Of a stretch of DNA of 64,000 nt, positions 35,684 to 43,898 are shown piece after piece. Under the pieces are notes generated by a model. That model was not told the origin of the DNA. It saw only the letters and a program-made list of their open reading frames with translations, and made no database searches. Each line of letters opens with the position of its first letter. The stretch's first letter is position 1. The translations under genes were made by a program, and so were the position numbers. Origin of the DNA: Mariniflexile sp044335535 (GTDB lineage Bacteria > Bacteroidota > Bacteroidia > Flavobacteriales > Flavobacteriaceae); assembly GCF_044335535.1 (NCBI RefSeq), contig NZ_JBIQVZ010000002.1, positions 434,001 to 498,000 of the forward strand. The letters are read 5' to 3'.

Positions 35684-37210
35684 TTACTTTCTAAGTTTTA
35701 TTTTGTTTAATGCGTCTTTCATTTCCTCTACCTTCTCTGGAAATTCACTAGTAACATTTTTAGTTTCTTCAGGATCATCATCTAAATTGAACAGTTGTGG
35801 TGTGGTCATTAATCCTGTTTCAACGTCTTTATTTAGCAACCAATCTGGTGTTGGTCGTTCTTGAGGCTCTATATACTTCCAGTTTCCCTTCCTTAATGCC
35901 AATGTAAAAGCTTCTTCAACCATAATCTCGCGCCCTTTTTCACTCTTTCCCAACCAAGCATCCAAATGGTTTTGGCTATCAGGAGCAAACTCTTCTGAAA
36001 ATTTTCCTCCAGTTAAACTTGCCAACGAAGCATATAAATCAACCTGATTAAGCATTGCGGAACTTTGCCCCGATTCAACATTATTAGGCCAAAATACAAT
36101 TGTGGGCATTCGGGTACCTGCCTCATAAATCGAGTATTTCGCCCCTCTATAAATACCTGCTGGTTTATGGCTTCCTAGCAACTCTACGGCCTTGTCAGCA
36201 TACCCATCATCTAATATGGGACCATTATCACTTGTGAAAATCACCAAAGTGTTTTCGAGAAGCTTGGACTTCTTTAAATGATTAATTAACTCCCCAACGC
36301 ACCAATCCATCTGAGCAATGGCATCACCACGTGGGCCCATAGAAGACTTTCCTACAAACTTTTCGTTTGGTGCACGGGGTACATGAATATCATGAAATGC
36401 GAAATAGAGAAAAAATGGATTTTCTTTATTATCAGTAATAAAGTGTTTGGCCTTATCTGTAAGTACAAATGGAAAACTTTCATCTGTCCATAATGCTTCC
36501 TCACCGCCATTCATGTAACCAATTCTACTGATGCCATTAATAATTGTTTGGCTATGCTGAGGATCAGCCAACTGTTTCAGTTTATCTGGGTTTTCAAGTC
36601 CTATTGGGTAGCCTTCTAATTTATGAGAATAATTGACTTCTATGGGGTTATCAGGATTCAAGCCCACTACCTTCTGATTTTCAACAAATACACAAGGCAC
36701 ACGGTCTCCCGTAGCTGGAATCAAAAAACTATAATCAAATCCTATTTCTTTTGGTCCTGGTGTAATTTCCTTGTTCCAGTCTACTTTTCCAAGACCCAAA
36801 CCTAAATGCCACTTACCTATAACAGCTGTTTTATATCCAACTTTTTGAAGCATTGCGGGTAACGTTTCCTTATCTGGATTGATTATCAAAGGAGCATCTC
36901 CAGGTAGTACTTCAGCCTTATTACGAAATGCATAACTACCTGTTAGTAAAGAGTAACGCGATGGTGTACATGTTGCAGCAGAACAATGTGCATCCTGATG
37001 GTTTATTCCGTTTTGAGCTAAAAAATCAATGTTTGGGGTTTCCACGCCTTTCGCCCCATTAATTCCAATATCACCAAAACCAAGATCATCGGCATAAATA
37101 ATAATGATATTAGGTTTAGAAACAGGTACTTCCTTTTTGTGTTGTTTAGATATACAACTGAAATTGAATATTAATAAAATTAGGTATATCGTGTATGCTT
37201 TCATTTTCAT
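35684..37210 (-). CDS. Sulfatase lipoprotein, family S1
   Basis: This 508-aa formylglycine sulfatase has a lipoprotein signal (LILLIFNFSC, Cys19). Motifs are IYADDLGFGDIG, Cys81 in ATCTPSRYSLLTG, GKWHLGLG and TSDNGPILDDG. The active-site cysteine motif is C-T-P-S-R, unlike the C-S-P-S-R of its neighbours. It also has a long insertion (about 140-230) and the pattern HKPAGIYRGAKYSIYEAG. These suggest a different sulfatase subfamily and thus a different sulfate position or sugar. It lies 15 bp after the S1_8-like sulfatase gene and 32 bp before SASA. Confidence 0.92.
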   Translation of the reverse strand: MKMKAYTIYLILLIFNFSCISKQHKKEVPVSKPNIIIIYADDLGFGDIGINGAKGVETPNIDFLAQNGINHQDAHCSAATCTPSRYSLLTGSYAFRNKAEVLPGDAPLIINPDKETLPAMLQKVGYKTAVIGKWHLGLGLGKVDWNKEITPGPKEIGFDYSFLIPATGDRVPCVFVENQKVVGLNPDNPIEVNYSHKLEGYPIGLENPDKLKQLADPQHSQTIINGISRIGYMNGGEEALWTDESFPFVLTDKAKHFITDNKENPFFLYFAFHDIHVPRAPNEKFVGKSSMGPRGDAIAQMDWCVGELINHLKKSKLLENTLVIFTSDNGPILDDGYADKAVELLGSHKPAGIYRGAKYSIYEAGTRMPTIVFWPNNVESGQSSAMLNQVDLYASLASLTGGKFSEEFAPDSQNHLDAWLGKSEKGREIMVEEAFTLALRKGNWKYIEPQERPTPDWLLNKDVETGLMTTPQLFNLDDDPEETKNVTSEFPEKVEEMKDALNKIKLRK

Positions 37211-37225
37211 TTGTTCATAAAAGGT

Positions 37226-39163
37226 TTATTGTCTATAATTTGTATTATTGGGCACCAAATCCAAGCTTCCCAAAAAGTCCATACAGGCGGCCTTAACATC
37301 ATAGGATCTTCCTTCTTTATCGTGCGCCAGTTTTATGGTCTCTATAAATGCTTCTTTTTCATCTACATATAAAAGAAAGTTCACCGCCATGAGCGCTAAA
37401 TCCAGATTGTCGCCCAAACAATATGATTGCAATAATTGTTTTGCTTTGGCGTCTTTAAACTGCTGATAAGCTATGGCAGATGCAATCACAGAAACAGGAG
37501 CATAATCATCATCCATAGCATCTCGGATGTCTGAAGCATACTTTTGCATTATCTGTGTGCTTTGAGAACGCAGCCCCATTGCTGCCCAGTAGCGTACAAT
37601 TTTGTTTTCGTCTTTTAAATATGTTATCTGTTTTTCGGCTACTTTACTATTCTGGTACCCCGATAAGGAAGCTACTTTGTATATTTCAGCAATGGGATAT
37701 TTGGTGCCATCCAATCGATATTCATAGGGTGCAACAGCTTTCTTTACTAAGTTTAATTCATATTCGGGTAAGAACATGATGTCCTTGGATTGTAACACCT
37801 CATCTCTCAACTGAGCATCCATTTTATCTAATATTTCTTTATAGTCTGGGTTATTTGCTAAATTTTGGGTTTCCCAGGGATCTGATTCCAAATCAAAAAG
37901 AAAAACAGGTGGGCGCCGTTCAAAAAGGCTATTTTGAAGACTATCCAATATACCTGCTTTATAATCTTGACGCATTTGTTGTTTTATTTCACCTATTTCC
38001 ATATAACGGATGTACTTAAGTTCTGGCATGTAAGGCATAAAATTTCTTGAGTACACATAACGTCCATCGGTTACGGTCCGTACCATATCTATTCCATTGT
38101 CTGAGCGGTCCGAGGAAATCACCAAATGGTCCGTTGGCTTTTGCCGTCCTTCCCCTAGAAGAATCCGCCCTGTTAAATGTTCCGGAACCTGTCCACCTAC
38201 CAGACTAATTAACGTTGGGGCCAAATCGGTAAAATCGACCAACTCATTCGTGACAACCTCTGTACCCCAAGGAGAAAGTTCTTTATATTTTTCTGGAAAC
38301 CATATCACAAAAGGTACTCGATATCCATAGTTAATCCCATTGGTTTTTCCTCTTGGCATTCCCTCTCCATGATCGGCGTAGAAGAAAATTATAGTTTCGT
38401 CCATGAGTCCATCATCCTTTAATCTTTGAAGCAATTGTGCGATTTTTTTATCGGTCAATCTTAAGGCATTGTAAACTCTTGCAAACTGTTTTCGCATCTC
38501 TGGACTGTCATGATAAAAGGGAGGCATTTCAAATTCATCATCTTTTATGATTTCTTCTTCATCTAAATTGGCTAAAATGTTTCCTTTATACCATTCAAAA
38601 CTTTCTGTCATGGTACGTGACTGGTGCGACTCCGTAAAGTTAAAGACTGAAAAGAATGGCTGGCCTGTTCCTCTGTTCCACCAACCAGCTTTACTAGAAC
38701 TTTCATCCCAAGCCTCAGCGATAAAACGCTCTTCGTCTTTTACATTATAGTCTGTTTTTTTATTGTTGGATGTATAATATCCTGCTTCCTGCAAATACGC
38801 AGGGAATCCCTTTATGTAACTTGGCATTTCAATATCACTGCGATGGTTTCCTGTACCTGTTTTATAGGTCTTAACACCTGTAATAATTGCCGTTCTACTA
38901 GGAGAACAGACCGTGCCGGTAGAAAAAGCATTCGTAAACCGCACACCGCCATTTGCCAATTTATCCATAGTTGGGGTTCGCGCATCCTGGTTACCATAAA
39001 CCCCCAAAAACTGTGGCGATGTATCTTCAAAGGTAATCCAAAGGATATTTGGTCTAAGCTTTTCTTCTTTAGTACAGGCAGTGATAAACAACACCAAAGA
39101 AGCTAAAACATATACCTTAGCATTTTGGACTAATTCAACAAACAAACTATAACGCTTTTTCAT
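37226..39163 (-). CDS. Sulfatase lipoprotein with C-terminal extension (heparan N-sulfatase-like)
   Basis: This 645-aa enzyme has a lipoprotein signal (VLFITAC, Cys30). Motifs are LWITFEDTSPQFLG (metal), Cys86 in TVCSPSRTAIITG, and YADHGEGMPRGKTNG. This pattern, with FEDTSP and ADHG in place of the more common ADD and SDNG, is that of N-sulfoglucosamine-sulfohydrolase-like sulfatases (S1_8 type). From memory that subfamily also includes ulvan-active O-sulfatases. The last 150 residues are helical and HEAT-like (IVRYWAAMGLRSQ, DDDYAPVSVIASAIAY), as is common for this type. It follows the DUF1593 gene with a 12-bp gap. Confidence 0.9.
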   Translation of the reverse strand: MKKRYSLFVELVQNAKVYVLASLVLFITACTKEEKLRPNILWITFEDTSPQFLGVYGNQDARTPTMDKLANGGVRFTNAFSTGTVCSPSRTAIITGVKTYKTGTGNHRSDIEMPSYIKGFPAYLQEAGYYTSNNKKTDYNVKDEERFIAEAWDESSSKAGWWNRGTGQPFFSVFNFTESHQSRTMTESFEWYKGNILANLDEEEIIKDDEFEMPPFYHDSPEMRKQFARVYNALRLTDKKIAQLLQRLKDDGLMDETIIFFYADHGEGMPRGKTNGINYGYRVPFVIWFPEKYKELSPWGTEVVTNELVDFTDLAPTLISLVGGQVPEHLTGRILLGEGRQKPTDHLVISSDRSDNGIDMVRTVTDGRYVYSRNFMPYMPELKYIRYMEIGEIKQQMRQDYKAGILDSLQNSLFERRPPVFLFDLESDPWETQNLANNPDYKEILDKMDAQLRDEVLQSKDIMFLPEYELNLVKKAVAPYEYRLDGTKYPIAEIYKVASLSGYQNSKVAEKQITYLKDENKIVRYWAAMGLRSQSTQIMQKYASDIRDAMDDDYAPVSVIASAIAYQQFKDAKAKQLLQSYCLGDNLDLALMAVNFLLYVDEKEAFIETIKLAHDKEGRSYDVKAACMDFLGSLDLVPNNTNYRQ

Positions 39164-39175
39164 TTTTTCATTTAA

Positions 39176-40657
39176 TTAAACAACATTAACAATTAGCCTC
39201 CTATAAGAAACTAAATTAGGACTACCATTATCCTTAACTTCTATGATAATATGTATCTCTCCCTTTGGTGCTTGCTTGGGTATATTAACTTTTATTTTGG
39301 CTTTATTCTTGTTACTTATAATTCCATATGTTGTGGAGGCATCATGATATATCCACCAATTGAACAATAGTCTATTTCCATCTGGATCTGAACTGGCATT
39401 GGCATCAACACTAATGGTCTCTCCGGATTTTGCTTTTAGAAAAATGATTTTTTTGCTCGAATCACCATTGATTGAAACCTCTGGATTGTGGTTAGCTTCT
39501 TCAAAAGAAGACACACACCACTGCATTCGGGCGGCAAAGTCGTTCTGATAAGCTTCTCTCCAACGAGCGACCGTCCATTTTCTGCATAATGCGCCATCAT
39601 GTTCGCCCGACCAATGATCATCTTGGGCATCAATAAAGTGGTTGCCAGAAAAGTGCTCAAACCGGCCACCCCATCCACCCCATTCTGGATGGTCAGGCTC
39701 ACTTAATCCATTATGCAAAAAATAAAACCAAGATGGCGTATCCCCTTCCTTGATTCCTTTGGTATTTCTAGAAGTATTAGGGTTTTGGTTGACGATTGGA
39801 TAACCTTCTCCCAATGTCCCTTTATTAAGAATATTGGACTCTAGCCATTCTTCAGAATTATAGGTTTCAACACCCGGCTTTACGAGAGGCAATGTTACAT
39901 AATCCCCTCCTTTACTATCATTTTGGTACATCCCACGAAATGAAGCAGCCTTTGTGTCTATAAAAGAAGGACCACTTTCTACATAAAAAACTGATGGAAA
40001 GTTTCTATAGATCCATTCACCTGTTCCTATATTAAATCCATTAGGATATTGATCTGCAATGGCATATACACGAATTTTTGAAATAAATGTTTTTAAATCT
40101 TTTTCGGGTCTAGTGTCTTTTACATTTAATAGTGCTTGCGCCAAATCATGCGAACCACCCCATACCACAATATTGAGTTTTTCGTTACTGCTATCTACCG
40201 TTTTAATAATATGTTCTGTTCCTGGCGTACTTTTACCTGATTGTAAATTACCACTACCGGCATTGGCTTCTCCTTCAAAAACCAACGCTCTTAAAAACTC
40301 TGCTTTTGGATACCCAGATGCATGCTGACTAAGCTTTTTTTGAACCAGTTGATAGTCATCAATAATCGAATCAATTAAATATTTATTTATTTTAAGTTTG
40401 GGTTGGTGTCTATTACCTGATGCTGTTGCAATAATACCAGTTAATCTGAATTCATTGGCATAAAGCAATAAACGTCTTAAAGACTGTATATCATCAGGAT
40501 CGGCACCAATATCAGTTAGTACCAATAAACGTGGTTTGTCCTCTTTAAAAAACTGCTGTGCTGAAGCACAATTTACCGTCATAAAGATCATTAAAAGAAA
40601 GTAACCATAGCTCCAAATCATATTTAAAAGACTTTTTTTAATCATTATTTCAAACAT
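39176..40657 (-). CDS. DUF1593 (Sde182-like) nucleoside-hydrolase-fold protein
   Basis: This 493-aa secreted protein has a signal peptide (FLLMIFMTVNCASA). Residues about 43-330 follow the DUF1593/Sde182 pattern: LLVLTDIGADPDDIQS resembles the calcium-binding DTDxGxDDxxA loop of nucleoside hydrolases, and LNIVVWGGSHDLAQAL, WIYRNFPSVFYVESG and GGWGGRFE are conserved. The C-terminal 100 residues form a beta-sandwich (VSINGDSSKK, VDANASSDPDGN). The family is common in polysaccharide-degrading bacteria, but its activity is not established. Because it keeps the Asp-rich loop, a glycosidase-like hydrolase acting on a released sugar is possible. Alternative starts at MIKKSLL and at 40657 do not change the signal. 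Confidence 0.8.
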   Translation of the reverse strand: MFEIMIKKSLLNMIWSYGYFLLMIFMTVNCASAQQFFKEDKPRLLVLTDIGADPDDIQSLRRLLLYANEFRLTGIIATASGNRHQPKLKINKYLIDSIIDDYQLVQKKLSQHASGYPKAEFLRALVFEGEANAGSGNLQSGKSTPGTEHIIKTVDSSNEKLNIVVWGGSHDLAQALLNVKDTRPEKDLKTFISKIRVYAIADQYPNGFNIGTGEWIYRNFPSVFYVESGPSFIDTKAASFRGMYQNDSKGGDYVTLPLVKPGVETYNSEEWLESNILNKGTLGEGYPIVNQNPNTSRNTKGIKEGDTPSWFYFLHNGLSEPDHPEWGGWGGRFEHFSGNHFIDAQDDHWSGEHDGALCRKWTVARWREAYQNDFAARMQWCVSSFEEANHNPEVSINGDSSKKIIFLKAKSGETISVDANASSDPDGNRLLFNWWIYHDASTTYGIISNKNKAKIKVNIPKQAPKGEIHIIIEVKDNGSPNLVSYRRLIVNVV

Positions 40658-40688
40658 TTGCTGTACTACAAATAAGACACATTCTAGC

Positions 40689-41405
40689 TTAATCAGTTTT
40701 TTTCTTTCCGTAAATAGCTCTTAATGAACCTGCTATGTATGCTGCCTGAAGTTCACGAACTTTGTCGTTGTAGTGAACATGGTCGATATAGCTGCTATCG
40801 CCACCAATGTTTTTTGTAAATGTATACAGGTCAATTACCGGGATATTGGCATCGTGCATCAAACTATCGGCAATTTTATTGTAAGCTATCACATCTGCAG
40901 CATGTCGTTGAAAAGAATCTTTCCGTCTGGGTGGATTATGAATAGAATCGACAACAGCCGTTGTTCTAACCCAAACCAGTTTTACATTTTTATCTTTGGT
41001 TAATCCTAAAATTGCTTTTAGATTTCTTTTATAATCTTCTGAATTAACCTGATAGCTCCCATCCTTTGGATTTACTTTTATATCGTGAAGTCCGCAATTA
41101 AGCAATAACACATCCGGAGAAAAAGAAGGTTCTTTATACCTCTCGGTTAAATAAGCAAGGGCACTTCTGGAATCTCCTCCATTACTTCCTCTCATGATAC
41201 CAGCAGATTTAGGTAAGCCTAAATCATCTCGCTTTCTATCAAAGGAAAAATCTTCTTTTAAATAACCTTCCAAATACTTTCCATAATGTTCTGATATACT
41301 ATCTCCCAACACAAATAATTCTGATTTTCTTTCCTGTAATCCCATTGAAAGCATTAAGAAAACCAGGGGTATTCCTAATAAATGCTTTGTTTGTTTTGAT
41401 TTCAT
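40689..41405 (-). CDS. SGNH/GDSL hydrolase, copy 1
   Basis: This is a 238-aa secreted esterase-type protein. The ATG at 41405 (MKSKQTKHLLGIPLV) is preferred; the frame opens earlier with a TTG. The signal region is followed by ELFVLGDSISEHYG, which holds the GDS nucleophile block. SNGGDSRSAL and LLNCGLHDIKV are blocks II and III, and SSYIDHVHYND has the Asp-x-x-His pair. It is nearly the same as the next gene upstream (copy 2), ending with an extra KKTD. It probably removes acyl groups from sugars. It is part of a tandem duplication with a GH28 tail between the copies. Confidence 0.85.
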   Translation of the reverse strand: MKSKQTKHLLGIPLVFLMLSMGLQERKSELFVLGDSISEHYGKYLEGYLKEDFSFDRKRDDLGLPKSAGIMRGSNGGDSRSALAYLTERYKEPSFSPDVLLLNCGLHDIKVNPKDGSYQVNSEDYKRNLKAILGLTKDKNVKLVWVRTTAVVDSIHNPPRRKDSFQRHAADVIAYNKIADSLMHDANIPVIDLYTFTKNIGGDSSYIDHVHYNDKVRELQAAYIAGSLRAIYGKKKTD

Positions 41406-41412
41406 TTTATTC

Positions 41413-41632
41413 CTAATTTTCAAATTCAACTTTTATATTTTCAATTCTCGATTTATCCTTTGACAAACAACCAATTAGCTCTAAATCTTTAAGACTTTTT
41501 ATCTGTTTGCCCTCCACAACAAGGTTTATAAAGGTGATCTTACAATCGTAACCCGGTTCTGCATGTAGAAATAGTCCTGCGAACTGTTCCTTGTATCTTC
41601 CTTTCCAGTCTTATACACCGTTAAATTTTCTA
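41413..41632 (-). pseudogene. C-terminal remnant of a GH28-like gene
   Basis: About 73 codons between the two SGNH genes match the end of the GH28-like gene at 42342-43850. Shared stretches are IENLTVYKTGKED, FAGLFL-AEPGYDCKITF and NLVVEGK, ending in IEN-KVEF-N and a stop. A frameshift after GKED breaks the frame. No start or upstream part exists. The remnant joins the stop region of SGNH copy 2 at about 41630. It shows that the unit consisting of GH28 tail and SGNH gene was duplicated in tandem. Confidence 0.85.
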
Positions 41633-42334
41633 TTTACCATAAATAGATCTTAATGAACCTGCGATATAAGCTGCTTGAAGTTCTCGAACCTTGTCATTGT
41701 AATGAATATGGTCTACATAGCCATTTTCGCCAGCAATATTTCTGGTAAATGTATACAGGTCAATTACAGGTATATTTGCATCGTACATCAAATCATCTGC
41801 GATCTTATTATAAGCTACCACGTCTGCAGCATGTCTTTGAAACGAATTTTTCCGTCTGGGTGTATTATGAATAGAATCTACAACAGCCGTTGTTCTAACC
41901 CAAATCAATTTTACATCTTTTTCCTTGGTTAATTCTAAAATTGCTTCTAGATTTCTTTTATAATCTTCTGAATTGACCTGATAGGTCCCATCATTTGGAC
42001 TTACTTTTATATCATGACTTCCGCAATTAAGTAGTAACACATCTGGTGAGAAAGAAGGGTCTTTAAATCGTTCTGTTAAATAAGCAAGGGCACTTCTGGA
42101 ATCTCCGCCATTACTTCCTCTCATAATACCACTAGATTTAGGCAGGCCTAAATCATCTCGCTTTCTATCAAATGAAAAGTCTTCCTTTAAGAAACCTTCT
42201 AAATATTTCCCATAATGTTCTGATATACTACTTCCTAAAACAAATAATTTTGCCTTCTTTTCCTGCATTCCCATTGAAAGTGCTAGGAAAATTAAGGGTA
42301 ACATTAAAAAAAACTTCGCTTGTTTTGATTTCAT
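41630..42334 (-). CDS. SGNH/GDSL hydrolase, copy 2 (GSS variant)
   Basis: This 234-aa secreted protein is a duplicate of the SGNH gene downstream. I chose the ATG at 42334 (MKSKQAKFFLMLPLI); the frame opens at a TTG that overlaps the GH28 stop. Block I reads LFVLGSSISEHYG, so the Asp of GDS is Ser, while the nucleophile serine itself stays. SNGGDSRSAL, LLNCGSHDIKV and VDHIHYND are kept. In SGNH enzymes the GDS Asp is conserved but is not the triad acid, so activity may be altered rather than lost. It lies 7 bp after the GH28-like gene and is probably translated with it. Its end touches the GH28 remnant. Confidence 0.83.
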   Translation of the reverse strand: MKSKQAKFFLMLPLIFLALSMGMQEKKAKLFVLGSSISEHYGKYLEGFLKEDFSFDRKRDDLGLPKSSGIMRGSNGGDSRSALAYLTERFKDPSFSPDVLLLNCGSHDIKVSPNDGTYQVNSEDYKRNLEAILELTKEKDVKLIWVRTTAVVDSIHNTPRRKNSFQRHAADVVAYNKIADDLMYDANIPVIDLYTFTRNIAGENGYVDHIHYNDKVRELQAAYIAGSLRSIYGK

Positions 42335-42341
42335 TTTATTA

Positions 42342-43850
42342 TTAATTTTTAAATTCAACTTTTACATTTTCAATTTTTGACCTATCCTTTGGCAAACAGC
42401 CTATTTGCTCTAAATCTTTGAGGTTCTTTATTTTTTTACCTTCTACAACTAGGTTAACAAAGGTGATTTTACAATCATAACCTGGTTCTGCATATAAAAA
42501 CAGTCCTGCAAACTTTTCTTTATTATCTTCTTTTCCAGTTTTATATACCGTTAAATTCTCTATCGTCATACTGATATTCCCTCTAAAAGCCTTAGTAGTT
42601 CCCATAAAATCAACGGCACTTATTTGCAATATTGAATGTTCGGCATACTCAATCGTTGCGTTTTTAATAAGGAGCGACTTGATATCACTTTCCTTATTTC
42701 TGTCACTAAACTTAAACTGCCCTGTATGAATCATATCTAAACCATCTACCACAATGTTGCTTATATCGCTTGAAGCCTGAGTACCAATTTTAAAACCACT
42801 GGCCTGGCCGTTTCGTACAACGTTATTGGTTATCTTAAAATCAGTCATCGGAACATAAGGTACTTCCATCGTCTTAGGACAAATAGCATCATCTCCAGTT
42901 AACAGAATATTATCTGAAATTTCAACATGCTGGCAATTGTCCGGATCTATACCATCCGCACCATGTGGATATCGTAAAACAGCAATGTTATGTATTTTAA
43001 GGTAGTTACAATAATGAGGAACAACCGCAAAACCACCTCCTCGTATTTTTACACCATCTTTATGCACTCGGGCTCCTCCCATGCGTATTATGATTCCTTC
43101 TATAGTGAGATTATCACAATTTCTAGGCTCTAGCACAAATTTGGTCGATGGAAAGTTGGTTTGAAGCGACCCTCTTCCTCTTAGTGTAATAGAATCCTTG
43201 TCTTTTATGACTAGCGGGGTTTCATTACTGCTAATAATTGCTCCACTTTCCAAATACACAGTCGTATTACTATTTTTTACAGTAAACTGTCCTCTATAAA
43301 TACCTTTAGGAAAATAAACGGTTCCCCCCGAAGGACACTGATCAAAAGCACGTTGCGGACTCGAATAATCCAAAACGTTCAAAACATTGTCATCAGAAAC
43401 ATTAGGAATATTATCTTCCTTAGGCATCGCAATAATTGCTAAAATTCCTTCTCTTTCAACATCTTGATTCTTATCATTAGCCGTGTTAATTCCCAAGATT
43501 AGCTTTTGAGGCTTATCAATAGTAAAGGTCAAAACCTTACCAGTAATTTTATAGGGAATATTTCTTCGCAAAGGGCTCAACCAAGTGGTATTTGGATCAA
43601 TCAAATCCTTAAAAGTAACCTCTACATCCACGGGTTGGCTCATATCAAAATGAACATAACTAACAAAATTATACTCTATATCGTAGGCTGGTTCATACAC
43701 TTTATAGTGGTGCACATACACTTCTTTTCCATTGAGTTTTACAGAATAAAAAGAACTACGGGAATCAATGTGTTCACCACCATGCACCTTCACCTGAGCA
43801 AAGGATAATAATGACGTGAGTAGTAGTGTTATATATATAAATATTTTCAT
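42342..43850 (-). CDS. GH28-like beta-helix protein (divergent)
   Basis: I set the start at 43850 (MKIFIYITLLLTSLLSFA) because it begins a clean signal peptide; the frame extends to 43883. The 502-aa protein has an N-terminal beta-sandwich-like stretch (about 20-145) and then a parallel beta-helix (NVLDYSSPQRAF, GGTVYFPKGIYRG). The region equivalent to the GH28 active site is GADGIDPDNCQHVEIS and LLTGDDAICPKTME, so Asp-Gly and GDD are kept. The later histidine and RIK motifs are QASGFKIGTQ and QFKFSDRN. It may be a GH28 of unusual specificity or a GH49/GH110-like relative. Its tail is duplicated at 41413-41632. Confidence 0.75.
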   Translation of the reverse strand: MKIFIYITLLLTSLLSFAQVKVHGGEHIDSRSSFYSVKLNGKEVYVHHYKVYEPAYDIEYNFVSYVHFDMSQPVDVEVTFKDLIDPNTTWLSPLRRNIPYKITGKVLTFTIDKPQKLILGINTANDKNQDVEREGILAIIAMPKEDNIPNVSDDNVLNVLDYSSPQRAFDQCPSGGTVYFPKGIYRGQFTVKNSNTTVYLESGAIISSNETPLVIKDKDSITLRGRGSLQTNFPSTKFVLEPRNCDNLTIEGIIIRMGGARVHKDGVKIRGGGFAVVPHYCNYLKIHNIAVLRYPHGADGIDPDNCQHVEISDNILLTGDDAICPKTMEVPYVPMTDFKITNNVVRNGQASGFKIGTQASSDISNIVVDGLDMIHTGQFKFSDRNKESDIKSLLIKNATIEYAEHSILQISAVDFMGTTKAFRGNISMTIENLTVYKTGKEDNKEKFAGLFLYAEPGYDCKITFVNLVVEGKKIKNLKDLEQIGCLPKDRSKIENVKVEFKN

Positions 43851-43898
43851 TGCAATGTGTTTTAATGATTGGAAACTAAACAAACTCTTTACTGAAGT

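Noticed and set aside
41440..41632. GH28 tail between the SGNH genes as a separate small gene
   Set aside because: It lacks a start and has a frameshift. It is explained as part of the tandem duplication.
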